A stretch of 64,000 bases of DNA from JALOAT01 sp041685115 (lineage in GTDB: Bacteria > Pseudomonadota > Gammaproteobacteria > Thiohalomonadales > Thiohalomonadaceae), in NCBI GenBank assembly GCA_041685115.1, contig JAWLGK010000012.1:38116-102115 (forward strand), given 5' to 3'. This document shows positions 1 to 7,297 of the stretch, one piece after another; within the stretch, counting starts at the first letter, position 1, and every line of letters begins with the position of its first letter. Below the pieces are notes generated by a model. It saw nothing but the letters and a program-made list of their open reading frames with translations, searched no databases and was not told the origin of the DNA. A program made the position numbers and the translations under genes.

Positions 1-774
1 CACCACCGCGGAGGACACGTCCAGGCGCCGCTCGAGCCGCCGCGGAATGCCGTCGCGCCAGGCCACGTGCCCGGCCCCGGCCAGGATCACCATACGCCGC
101 GTGGGATGCTGTTTGAGGTAGTCCGCCGCGCGCGCCGCCATGCCTTCATCCCACAACAACTGCGTCTCCAGGAAGTGCTCGAAGTCGCCGCCCTCGCGCA
201 CCGGATGGGCGTCATAGAGTTTGCGCAGGCGCTGCCGGTAGCGTTCATCCCCACGGTCCATCTCGGGCAATTGCGCCCTTTCCGCGGCACCGAGCTTCGC
301 CACACCGCCCTCCGCCACCTTGCGGGTCAGCTCCTTCGGCACATTGAGGGCGACGAGCGGGATGGCGTTGTCCCGTGCGTATTGCAAAATGGGCTGGTAC
401 AGGCGGTAGTCGAAGCCCCAGCGCTCCATATACTGCGTGCGCGCCAGCATGGTGCGCTCGTCGATCTTGCCGGCCACGAACGCGTCGAGGTGCTCCTGAA
501 AGGGTTGCTGGAAGAACTCCAGCCCGACGGCGATGTCGCCATGCTCCACATGCAGGGCGCGGATGATGGCCAGTTGCACCAGGTGATGGCTGTACTGGTC
601 GTGGCTCTCGCCCACGAACACCACGCGCTTGTCGAGCAGCGACGGCATCAGCTGTTCCAGCGTGGGCAGTGCACGCAGGTCGACGGCGCGCGCGCCCAGG
701 ACCTCGGCGTGGCACGGCAGTGCCGTCAGTGCGACTAACATTAGGCCCAGGCAGACGACCGGGAGACGAAGCAT
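1..774 (-). CDS. ChaN-family haem-binding protein (DUF399), 3' end cut off by window edge
   Basis: Translating the minus strand from ATG at 774 gives 258 residues that run off the left edge, so the C-terminus is missing. Residues 1-22 form a signal peptide ending in LPCHA. The ChaN signature GESHDQYSHH follows, then the conserved GLEFFQQPFQ, YMERWGFDYR and VALNVPKEL stretches. ChaN-like proteins (Tiki/ChaN fold) are usually membrane-attached and bind haem or iron; the precise role here is inferred. An in-frame ATG at 798 would add eight residues and overlap the divergent peptidase start. ATG 774 is preferred because the signal peptide starts there. The Cys before the likely cleavage site is not a good lipobox, so a lipoprotein is possible but unproven. 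Confidence 0.85.
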   Translation of the reverse strand, partial: MLRLPVVCLGLMLVALTALPCHAEVLGARAVDLRALPTLEQLMPSLLDKRVVFVGESHDQYSHHLVQLAIIRALHVEHGDIAVGLEFFQQPFQEHLDAFVAGKIDERTMLARTQYMERWGFDYRLYQPILQYARDNAIPLVALNVPKELTRKVAEGGVAKLGAAERAQLPEMDRGDERYRQRLRKLYDAHPVREGGDFEHFLETQLLWDEGMAARAADYLKQHPTRRMVILAGAGHVAWRDGIPRRLERRLDVSSAVV

Positions 775-796
775 TCGGTTGCGCGGTGGATTGTCC

Positions 797-2890
797 ATGC
801 CCTCGATCCTATCCAAAAACGATTCGCTGCGTTCGCGCCTGCTGGCGCTGTGTCTGATACTCCTGCCCGTCGCTGCTCCGGCAGCGCCGCTGCTGCATCA
901 TGCCCTCAGTGTGGAACTGGACCCGCCGCGCCGTGCCCTGCGCGTCACCGATCGGCTGAGCTGGCCCACACCGCCGCAGCAGCCCTTGGAATTCATCCTG
1001 CACGCAGGGCTCGCGCCGCGGGTGGACGGCGCCGCCCGCATCGTCCGGCTGGACGGCGGCAGCCACGCCGTACCCGTTGAGCGTTATCGCCTGGAACTTC
1101 CCGCCGGTGCCCGCGCGGTCACCCTCCATTATGGCGGGGTGATCCACCACCCGCTCGCCGACCATGGCGAAGGGCCGGGCCAGGGCCGCCAGGTGACGCC
1201 GGGCCTCATCGGGCCCGAGGGCGTGGTGCTCGGCGCCGCCAGCGCCTGGTATCCCTGGTTCGCCGCAGAGCCGCGCCACAGCTTCGAGCTCAGCGTGCAA
1301 CTGCCACCGGGCTGGGAGGCGGTGAGCCAGGGCGCTCGCGATCAGGCCGACGGCCAGGTGCGCTGGCGAGAAGACACGCCGCAGGAGGAGATCCATCTCA
1401 TCGCCGGGCCGTTCACGGTCTACCGCCGCGGCACGCGCCCCGAGGCCATGGTGTACCTGCGCAAGCCCGACGCGGCGCTGGCCGAACGCTACCTCGCCGC
1501 CACCACCCGCTATCTCACCCTCTACGGCGAACTGCTCGGCGCCTATCCCTACGCCAAGTTCGCCTTGGTGGAGAATTTCTGGGAAACCGGCTACGGCATG
1601 CCCTCGTTCACCCTGCTCGGCCCGCGTGTCATCCGCCTGCCGTTTCTCCTGGAAAGTTCCTACCCGCACGAGATCCTCCACAACTGGTGGGGCAACGGCG
1701 TGTACATCGACGCCGCGCAGGGCAACTGGGCCGAAGGGCTCACCGCCTATCTGGCCGATCACCTGTTGCAGGAACAGGCCGGCCGCGGCAGCGCCTACCG
1801 ACGCGACCAGTTGCAGGCGTACGCCGCCTATGTGTCCGAGGCACGCGATCTCCCCCTCACTAAATTTCGTGAGCGCCACAGCGGCGCCAGCCAGGCCATC
1901 GGTTACGGCAAGGCGCTGATGTTCTATCACATGCTGCGCCGCGAGCTGGGCGATGAGGTCTTCCTGGCAGGCCTGCGCCGCTTCTACCGCGACGCGCGCT
2001 TCCGTCCAGCGCGCGTGGACGACCTGCGGGTCGCCTTCGAGGCCGAGAGCCGCGGCGATCTGCGCGCGCTCTTCGACCAGTGGTTCGGCCGCACCGGTGC
2101 GCCGCGGCTCGAGCTCGCCGGCGTGGCTGCGGGCCCCGACCATTTGACCCTCACCCTGACGCAGGCCCAGCCAGAGCCGCCGTTTCGGCTGCGCGTACCC
2201 GTGTTCGTGCAACTCACGGACGGGCGCTGGCTGCGGTATGCGCTGGCCATGGACCGCACACGCGTCACCAATCGGCTGGCCCTGCCTGCCGCACCCGCCT
2301 GCGTGGCGGTCGATCCCCACTTCGATCTGTTCCGGCACCTGCTGCCGGGCGAGCAACCGGCGTCCATCAGCGCCGTACTGGGTGCAGAGCGTCCGTTGAT
2401 CCTGCTCCCCGCCCAGGCCCCCGCGCCGCTGTACCGCGCCTGGCGTGAACTGGCGACGGCCTGGCGCGTCGGACCGCATGGCGCCGAGATCCGCAACGAC
2501 GGGGAATTCGCCACGCTTCCCGCCGGGCGCCCCGTGCTGCTGCTCGGTTGGCAAAATCGCCACAGGAACGCCCTGCCGCTAATCGCAGACGAACCGGTGG
2601 AACAGTTGATGCTGGATGGCCGATCCTGGCCGCGCGCCGGCCATGGTTTCGTGATGACCACGCAGCATGACGGCCGCGTGCTTGCCTGGGTCGGTACCGA
2701 CAGTCCGGCCGCCGTCCCCGCCCTGGCGCGCAAGATCCCCCACTACGGCAAGTACAGCTATCTGGTCTTCGAGGGCGACGCCAGCGACAACCGTGCGAAG
2801 GGCCAGTGGCCCGTGCAGGATTCGCCGCTCACGCATCGCTTCGGCGCCGCTGCTTGCACGCCGCCAAGCCCGCCACCGCTCACCCGCTGA
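797..2890 (+). CDS. M1-family (gluzincin) metallopeptidase, exported
   Basis: A protein of 697 residues with an N-terminal signal peptide (about residues 1-31, ending PVAAPAAP). The zinc site is HEILHNWWG: H291, E292 and H295, with E313 of NWAEGLTAY as third ligand. This is the M1 pattern, though the spacing to the glutamate is one residue shorter than usual. An N-terminal beta-sandwich domain precedes it, and the C-terminal third has no obvious motif. It probably trims peptides in the periplasm. Longer in-frame starts exist upstream, but only ATG 797 yields the signal peptide. It is divergent from the ChaN-like gene with essentially no space between, so the two share one very short control region. 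Confidence 0.87.
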   Translation: MPSILSKNDSLRSRLLALCLILLPVAAPAAPLLHHALSVELDPPRRALRVTDRLSWPTPPQQPLEFILHAGLAPRVDGAARIVRLDGGSHAVPVERYRLELPAGARAVTLHYGGVIHHPLADHGEGPGQGRQVTPGLIGPEGVVLGAASAWYPWFAAEPRHSFELSVQLPPGWEAVSQGARDQADGQVRWREDTPQEEIHLIAGPFTVYRRGTRPEAMVYLRKPDAALAERYLAATTRYLTLYGELLGAYPYAKFALVENFWETGYGMPSFTLLGPRVIRLPFLLESSYPHEILHNWWGNGVYIDAAQGNWAEGLTAYLADHLLQEQAGRGSAYRRDQLQAYAAYVSEARDLPLTKFRERHSGASQAIGYGKALMFYHMLRRELGDEVFLAGLRRFYRDARFRPARVDDLRVAFEAESRGDLRALFDQWFGRTGAPRLELAGVAAGPDHLTLTLTQAQPEPPFRLRVPVFVQLTDGRWLRYALAMDRTRVTNRLALPAAPACVAVDPHFDLFRHLLPGEQPASISAVLGAERPLILLPAQAPAPLYRAWRELATAWRVGPHGAEIRNDGEFATLPAGRPVLLLGWQNRHRNALPLIADEPVEQLMLDGRSWPRAGHGFVMTTQHDGRVLAWVGTDSPAAVPALARKIPHYGKYSYLVFEGDASDNRAKGQWPVQDSPLTHRFGAAACTPPSPPPLTR

Positions 2891-3268
2891 GACTGCGTTC
2901 GTCGAAGACGGAATCCATGAAACGCACTGGACCCTGGCTTGCGCCGGGGTGACGACAAACCCGCGCCTCCTCCCTCATCCCTCACCAAAAACACTAATTC
3001 GAACTCTCGCCATCCATTGCGCCACCACGACTGATGGTTCGTTCACATTCCCTGCGCCGCTGAACCGCTAAAAAGCGCGGGTGCTCGTCGCCGTGCCTGT
3101 CTACGACGATGCTCCGGGCCGACACGCTCCAACGCTCCGATGCGGAGCCACGACGTGCCGGAACCCACATGGATCCTGCGCACCGCCTGCCGAAACGAGG
3201 TGGCGTCGGTGCCCGGCATGGACAGGTGGTGAAGAGACGCAGTCGACCGCGGCGCGTCATGAGGCAAC
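2891..3268. other. Intergenic stretch, no gene seen
   Basis: 378 bases between the peptidase and the chemosensory operon. The part near 2918-2952 (GAATCC..., then CTTGCGCCGGGGTGACG) looks like a worn fragment of the common dispersed GGAATCC/GGGGTGACG repeat. No convincing sigma-70, sigma-54 or sigma-28 promoter could be picked out by eye, although the operon promoter should lie here. Short open frames on both strands have no recognisable product. Confidence 0.5.
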
Positions 3269-4351
3269 ATGCCAACCGGTGTAACCCTGCCCGTCGTTGT
3301 CGTCATCGCGCTGGCCTTGGTCGGCGTGGCGTGGTTCGTCCGTCGCAGCTCACGGCGCGCCAGTCTTCCCGGACACGACGCGCGGCCGGCGCAGCCGCCC
3401 TCACCCTCTCACGAAAATTCCGAACTCACCACCTTGAGCGAGCAGGTCTTTCCTATCTGGGCTCGGCAACTGACCACCGCCAAGGAACAGACCGAAACGG
3501 CCGTCACGTCCCTCGCCGCGCGTTTCGCCGGACTGGTGGAAAAGCTCGAGGCCGCCGTCGCCGCTTCGCAGTCCGCCGCCATGACGGATGCGCCCGACAG
3601 CGCCGGCTCGGTCGCGGGCGCCTTCAGCGAAAGCCGTGAAGCGCTCACCGGTGTGGTGGCCGCCCTCGAGGCAGTGCTGGCATCGCGCAGCGCCATGGTG
3701 AACGCAGTGCGCGAACTGGCCGACTATGCCAGCGCCTTGAAATCCATGGCCGACCAGGTGGCCAAGATCGCCTCCCAGACCAACCTGCTGGCCCTCAATG
3801 CCTCCATCGAAGCGGCGCGCGCCGGCGAGGCCGGCCGCGGCTTCGCCGTGGTCGCCGGCGAGGTACGCCTGCTCTCGGCACAATCCGGCGAGACGGGCCG
3901 CCAGATCGCGGACACGGTGGACAGCATCAACAAGGCCATGGCCGAGGCGCTGGAGCGCACCGTCAACGCCGCCGAACACGACGCCGAACACGTCACCGCC
4001 GCGGAACACACCATCGCCGATGTGCTTGCCCGGCTGGAAACCATGGTCTCTGGCATCTCCAACTCCGCCGATATCCTGCGACACGAAAGCGAGGGTATAC
4101 GTCTGGAAATCGCTGACATTTTGGTGTCGCTCCAGTTCCAGGATCGAGTCTCGCAGATCGTCTCGCCCATCATCGTCGCTATGCGCCAGATCACCGAACA
4201 GATCCATGCGGCCGGTGAGAATCACCCGGAATTGGACAGGGACGTACTGCTCGCGGAACTGCTGCGCAGTTACACCACCCAGGAACAGCGCGACGACCAC
4301 TTCGATACCGCGCCTGCAAAAGCCGAAACAAGCGAGATCACCTTTTTCTGA
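3269..4351 (+). CDS. Methyl-accepting chemotaxis protein with one N-terminal membrane helix
   Basis: 360 residues. One hydrophobic helix (about 5-24) is followed by a basic, proline-rich linker and then directly by a cytoplasmic signalling coiled coil. The hairpin tip reads IASQTNLLALNASIEAARAG, then the conserved GRGFAVVAGEVR. There is no periplasmic domain and no clear HAMP domain, so it cannot sense outside the membrane in the usual way. It ends EITFF, with no CheR-tethering pentapeptide of the E. coli type. The start at ATG 3269 follows a GAGG only four bases upstream. It is first in a nine-gene chemosensory operon and lies 9 bases before cheY. It could be an input-integrating or scaffold receptor. 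Confidence 0.88.
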   Translation: MPTGVTLPVVVVIALALVGVAWFVRRSSRRASLPGHDARPAQPPSPSHENSELTTLSEQVFPIWARQLTTAKEQTETAVTSLAARFAGLVEKLEAAVAASQSAAMTDAPDSAGSVAGAFSESREALTGVVAALEAVLASRSAMVNAVRELADYASALKSMADQVAKIASQTNLLALNASIEAARAGEAGRGFAVVAGEVRLLSAQSGETGRQIADTVDSINKAMAEALERTVNAAEHDAEHVTAAEHTIADVLARLETMVSGISNSADILRHESEGIRLEIADILVSLQFQDRVSQIVSPIIVAMRQITEQIHAAGENHPELDRDVLLAELLRSYTTQEQRDDHFDTAPAKAETSEITFF

Positions 4352-4360
4352 GGACCCGCC

Positions 4361-4729
4361 ATGGCCAAGACCATCATGATCGTCGACGACTCCGCCTCCC
4401 TGCGGCAGGTCGTTGCCATCGCACTAAAAGGCGCGGGCTATGACGTCATCGAGGCCTGTGACGGCAAGGATGCCCTCGGCAAGATGACCGGGCAGAAGAT
4501 CCACCTGATCATCAGCGACGTGAACATGCCGAACATGGACGGCATCACCCTGGTGAAGGAGGTGAAGGCCAATGCCAGCTACAGGTTCACGCCCATCATC
4601 ATGCTCACCACCGAGAGCCAGGACAGCAAAAAGCAGGAAGGCCAGGCCGCCGGCGCGAAGGCCTGGGTGGTGAAGCCATTCAAACCCGAACAAATGCTCG
4701 ATGCCGTCTCCAAGCTGATCCTGCCCTGA
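4361..4729 (+). CDS. cheY: CheY-type single-domain response regulator (cluster 1)
   Basis: 122 residues, the receiver domain only. The acidic pocket is D9/D10, the phospho-acceptor is D53 in SDVNMPNMDG, the switch Thr is in MLTTES (83-84) and the conserved Lys is K105 in VVKPFKPEQ. No output domain follows, so it acts by protein contact, as CheY does. It lies between the short MCP and the STAS gene. It differs clearly from the second CheY at 40.3 kb, which has the DWNMPGM motif of flagellar CheY. This copy may therefore serve a non-flagellar output or act as a phosphate sink. Confidence 0.93.
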   Translation: MAKTIMIVDDSASLRQVVAIALKGAGYDVIEACDGKDALGKMTGQKIHLIISDVNMPNMDGITLVKEVKANASYRFTPIIMLTTESQDSKKQEGQAAGAKAWVVKPFKPEQMLDAVSKLILP

Positions 4730-4746
4730 GCCCCAAGGCCTTGCCC

Positions 4747-5061
4747 ATGCCCCTGTACAGTGACACACACGATGGACGTTGCGACGCACGCGTTACTGGT
4801 GAACTGAGCATTTACACGGTGTCGGCCGTGAAGGACGACATGGCAGCGCTGCTGGAGGCCCGGGCACCGGTCGAGCTCAGCCTCGATGACGTGACGGAAT
4901 TCGACAGCGCCGGTGTGCAGCTCCTTCTGTGGCTGCAACGTGAGTTGGTGGCCCGTGGCTGGTCGCTGCACATCCCGTCGGCCAGCGCGCCGGTAAGAGA
5001 TGCGCTCCTGCTGCTCGGCCTGGCCGAGGCCACCGGCTACGCCACCTCTTCAGCGTTCTGA
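4747..5061 (+). CDS. Single-domain STAS protein (anti-sigma-factor-antagonist type)
   Basis: 104 residues from ATG 4747; a TTG at 4741 would add two. It has the STAS fold with the phosphorylatable-Ser motif EFDSAGVQLL (S54), as in SpoIIAA/RsbV-like proteins. STAS proteins bind partners according to Ser phosphorylation. No kinase or phosphatase of the SpoIIAB/SpoIIE type is seen in the window. Its place between cheY and cheA (12 bases before cheA) suggests that it works with this array, perhaps linking it to a partner-switching output. That link is inferred from position only. Confidence 0.85.
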   Translation: MPLYSDTHDGRCDARVTGELSIYTVSAVKDDMAALLEARAPVELSLDDVTEFDSAGVQLLLWLQRELVARGWSLHIPSASAPVRDALLLLGLAEATGYATSSAF

Positions 5062-5073
5062 CAGGGAACCCAC

Positions 5074-7254
5074 ATGTCCATCGATCTCGACCAAGCCCTG
5101 GCTACCTTCCTGGCGGAGAGCCGTGACCTGCTGCGCGACATGGAAGACGGCCTGTTGCGCCTCGAACAGCAGCCCGACGACGACGAGACCCTGAATGCAG
5201 TATTCCGCGCCGCGCACACCATCAAAGGTTCCGCGGGCCTGTTCGGCCTCGATGGCATGGTGCAGTTCACCCACGTGGTGGAAAACACCCTGGACCGCAT
5301 CCGTGCCGGTACGCTCGGCATCAGCGCCGACCTCATCGCCGTGTTACTGCAATGCGGCGACCACATCGGCGTGCTGGTGGACCATGTGGCCGCGCAAGGC
5401 TGCGAAACCAACGACCCGGGCGTGGTGCAGTCCGGCGGGCGATTGACAGAAACGCTCCTCACGTGTCTCGGCGAACCGCCGCCTACCGCCGCTGCGGTGA
5501 CTCAGGCGCCGCCTGCCGCCGACTCTGTGGGCGTGACGTCTGGCCACTGGCACATTTCACTGCGCTTTGGCTCCAATGCATTGCGCAACGGTCTCGATCC
5601 GCTGTCCTTCATCCGCTATCTGTCCACTGTCGGCGTTCTTACCTCCGTCAACACCCTGTTCGACGCTATCCCCCGTGGTGCGGAGATGGACCCGGAGACG
5701 TGTTATCTGGGCTTCGAGATCGGACTCGACTCAGCGGCAGACAAGCAGACCATCGAGAACGTATTCGAGTTTCTTCACGACGACTGCCGCATCCGCATCC
5801 TGGCCCCCCATTGCAACATCGCCGATTACATCGCCCTCATCCAGGAATCCGGTAACGACGAGAAATTCCTCGGCGACATGCTCGTGGCGAGCGGGGCCCT
5901 CACCCGGCGTGAGCTGGAGGAGGGTCTGCGCATCCAGCATCAGGAATCCGCTGCCGCATCCGGCGTCGGCCGCAAGATCGGCGAGATCCTGGTGGAGCAA
6001 CAGGCGGTGCCGCAACCGGTGGTCGAGGCAGCGCTGGACAAGCAACGTCAGGCCCGCGACGAACAGGCCAAAGAACGGGGCTCCATTCGCGTTCAGGCCG
6101 ACAAGCTCGACCGCTTGATCAACCTGGTCGGCGAACTGGTCATCGCGGGCTCGGGTGCCAGCCTGCTGGCGCAGCAGTCTGGCGTCGCGGCGCTGCACGA
6201 ACCGCTGTCGGCCATGAGCCGGCTCGTGGAGGAGATCCGCGATGGCGCACTGCGCCTGCGCATGGTCGAGATCGGCGAGACCTTCCATCGCTTTCACCGC
6301 GTGGTACGCGACGTGGGGCGTGAGCTTGGCAAGGCCATCGAGCTCAGCATCAGCGGGGCCGAAACCGAGTTGGACAAGGGCCTGGTGGAAAAGATCGGCG
6401 ATCCGTTGATGCACCTGGTGAGAAACGCCATCGATCACGGCATCGAATCATCGGAGGAGCGCGCCGCGCGCGGCAAACCGCCACGGGGCCGGGTATCCCT
6501 CAACGCCTATCACGAGTCCGGCAGCATCGTGATCGAAGTGGCCGATGATGGCGGCGGCCTGCGGTGTGACCGGATCCGCGCACGTGCCTGCGAGCGCGGG
6601 CTCATTCAACCCGATCAGGAGCTGAGCGCCCAGGAGATCTACCAGCTGATCTTCGAGCCCGGCTTCTCCACGGCGGACGCCGTCACCAACCTTTCCGGCC
6701 GCGGCGTTGGCATGGACGTGGTTCGCCGCAATATCGAGTCCCTGCAGGGCACGGCAGAAGTGGAGAGCGAGCAAGGCGTCGGTACCACGGTGCGCATCCG
6801 CCTGCCGCTGACCCTCGCCATCATCGACGGATTTCTGGTGGGAGTCGGCAGCAATGCCTACGTCGTCCCACTCGAAATGGTGCAAGAGTGCGTGGAGCTG
6901 TCCGCCGCCGAGCAGGCCTCCGGATACATCAATTTGCGCGGTGACGTGCTGCCACTTCTAAGACTTGGCGAACACTTCGCCGTCGGCGCCCATGAGGTAC
7001 ACCGCCAGAGCATCGTGGTGGTGGCCAGCGGTGGTCAGAAGGCCGGTTTCGCCGTGGACGAGCTGTTGGGCGAGTTCCAGACCGTCATCAAACCCCTCGG
7101 CAGGGTATTTCAGAATCTCAAGGGCATCAGTGGGTCCACCATCCTCGGCAGCGGCGAGGTGGCGTTGATTCTCGATGTGCCGGGGCTGATCCAGCACGTG
7201 GCGGCCCACCGGCCGCGACCGGGGCACAAGGTTTTATCGGAGGTTGTTCATTAG
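5074..7254 (+). CDS. cheA: Chemotaxis histidine kinase CheA with atypical middle region (cluster 1)
   Basis: 726 residues. The Hpt domain carries H48 in AAHTIKGSAG. A ferredoxin-like segment (about 155-245) stands where P2 is expected. Then come two copies of a 26-residue helical motif, LGDMLVASGAL (265-290) and IGEILVEQQAV (301-326). The dimerisation domain starts near 337 (KLDRLINLVGEL). The HATPase has N box HLVRNAIDHGIE (about 447), DDGGG (about 491) and GRGVGMDVVRRNI (about 543). A CheW-like domain occupies about 590-726. All kinase boxes are intact. It sits between the STAS gene and the poly-HAMP receptor, and is distinct from the flagellar-cluster CheA at 37-39 kb. Confidence 0.93.
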   Translation: MSIDLDQALATFLAESRDLLRDMEDGLLRLEQQPDDDETLNAVFRAAHTIKGSAGLFGLDGMVQFTHVVENTLDRIRAGTLGISADLIAVLLQCGDHIGVLVDHVAAQGCETNDPGVVQSGGRLTETLLTCLGEPPPTAAAVTQAPPAADSVGVTSGHWHISLRFGSNALRNGLDPLSFIRYLSTVGVLTSVNTLFDAIPRGAEMDPETCYLGFEIGLDSAADKQTIENVFEFLHDDCRIRILAPHCNIADYIALIQESGNDEKFLGDMLVASGALTRRELEEGLRIQHQESAAASGVGRKIGEILVEQQAVPQPVVEAALDKQRQARDEQAKERGSIRVQADKLDRLINLVGELVIAGSGASLLAQQSGVAALHEPLSAMSRLVEEIRDGALRLRMVEIGETFHRFHRVVRDVGRELGKAIELSISGAETELDKGLVEKIGDPLMHLVRNAIDHGIESSEERAARGKPPRGRVSLNAYHESGSIVIEVADDGGGLRCDRIRARACERGLIQPDQELSAQEIYQLIFEPGFSTADAVTNLSGRGVGMDVVRRNIESLQGTAEVESEQGVGTTVRIRLPLTLAIIDGFLVGVGSNAYVVPLEMVQECVELSAAEQASGYINLRGDVLPLLRLGEHFAVGAHEVHRQSIVVVASGGQKAGFAVDELLGEFQTVIKPLGRVFQNLKGISGSTILGSGEVALILDVPGLIQHVAAHRPRPGHKVLSEVVH

Positions 7255-7297
7255 TGAAGGAGCGGTTCCGTCAATTGTGTGACATGAGGACTGTTCG

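Noticed and set aside
809..2563. Long minus-strand open frame (584 codons) opposite the M1 peptidase
   Set aside because: GC-rich antisense shadow. The plus-strand frame has a signal peptide and zinc motif, while this one has no recognisable domain.
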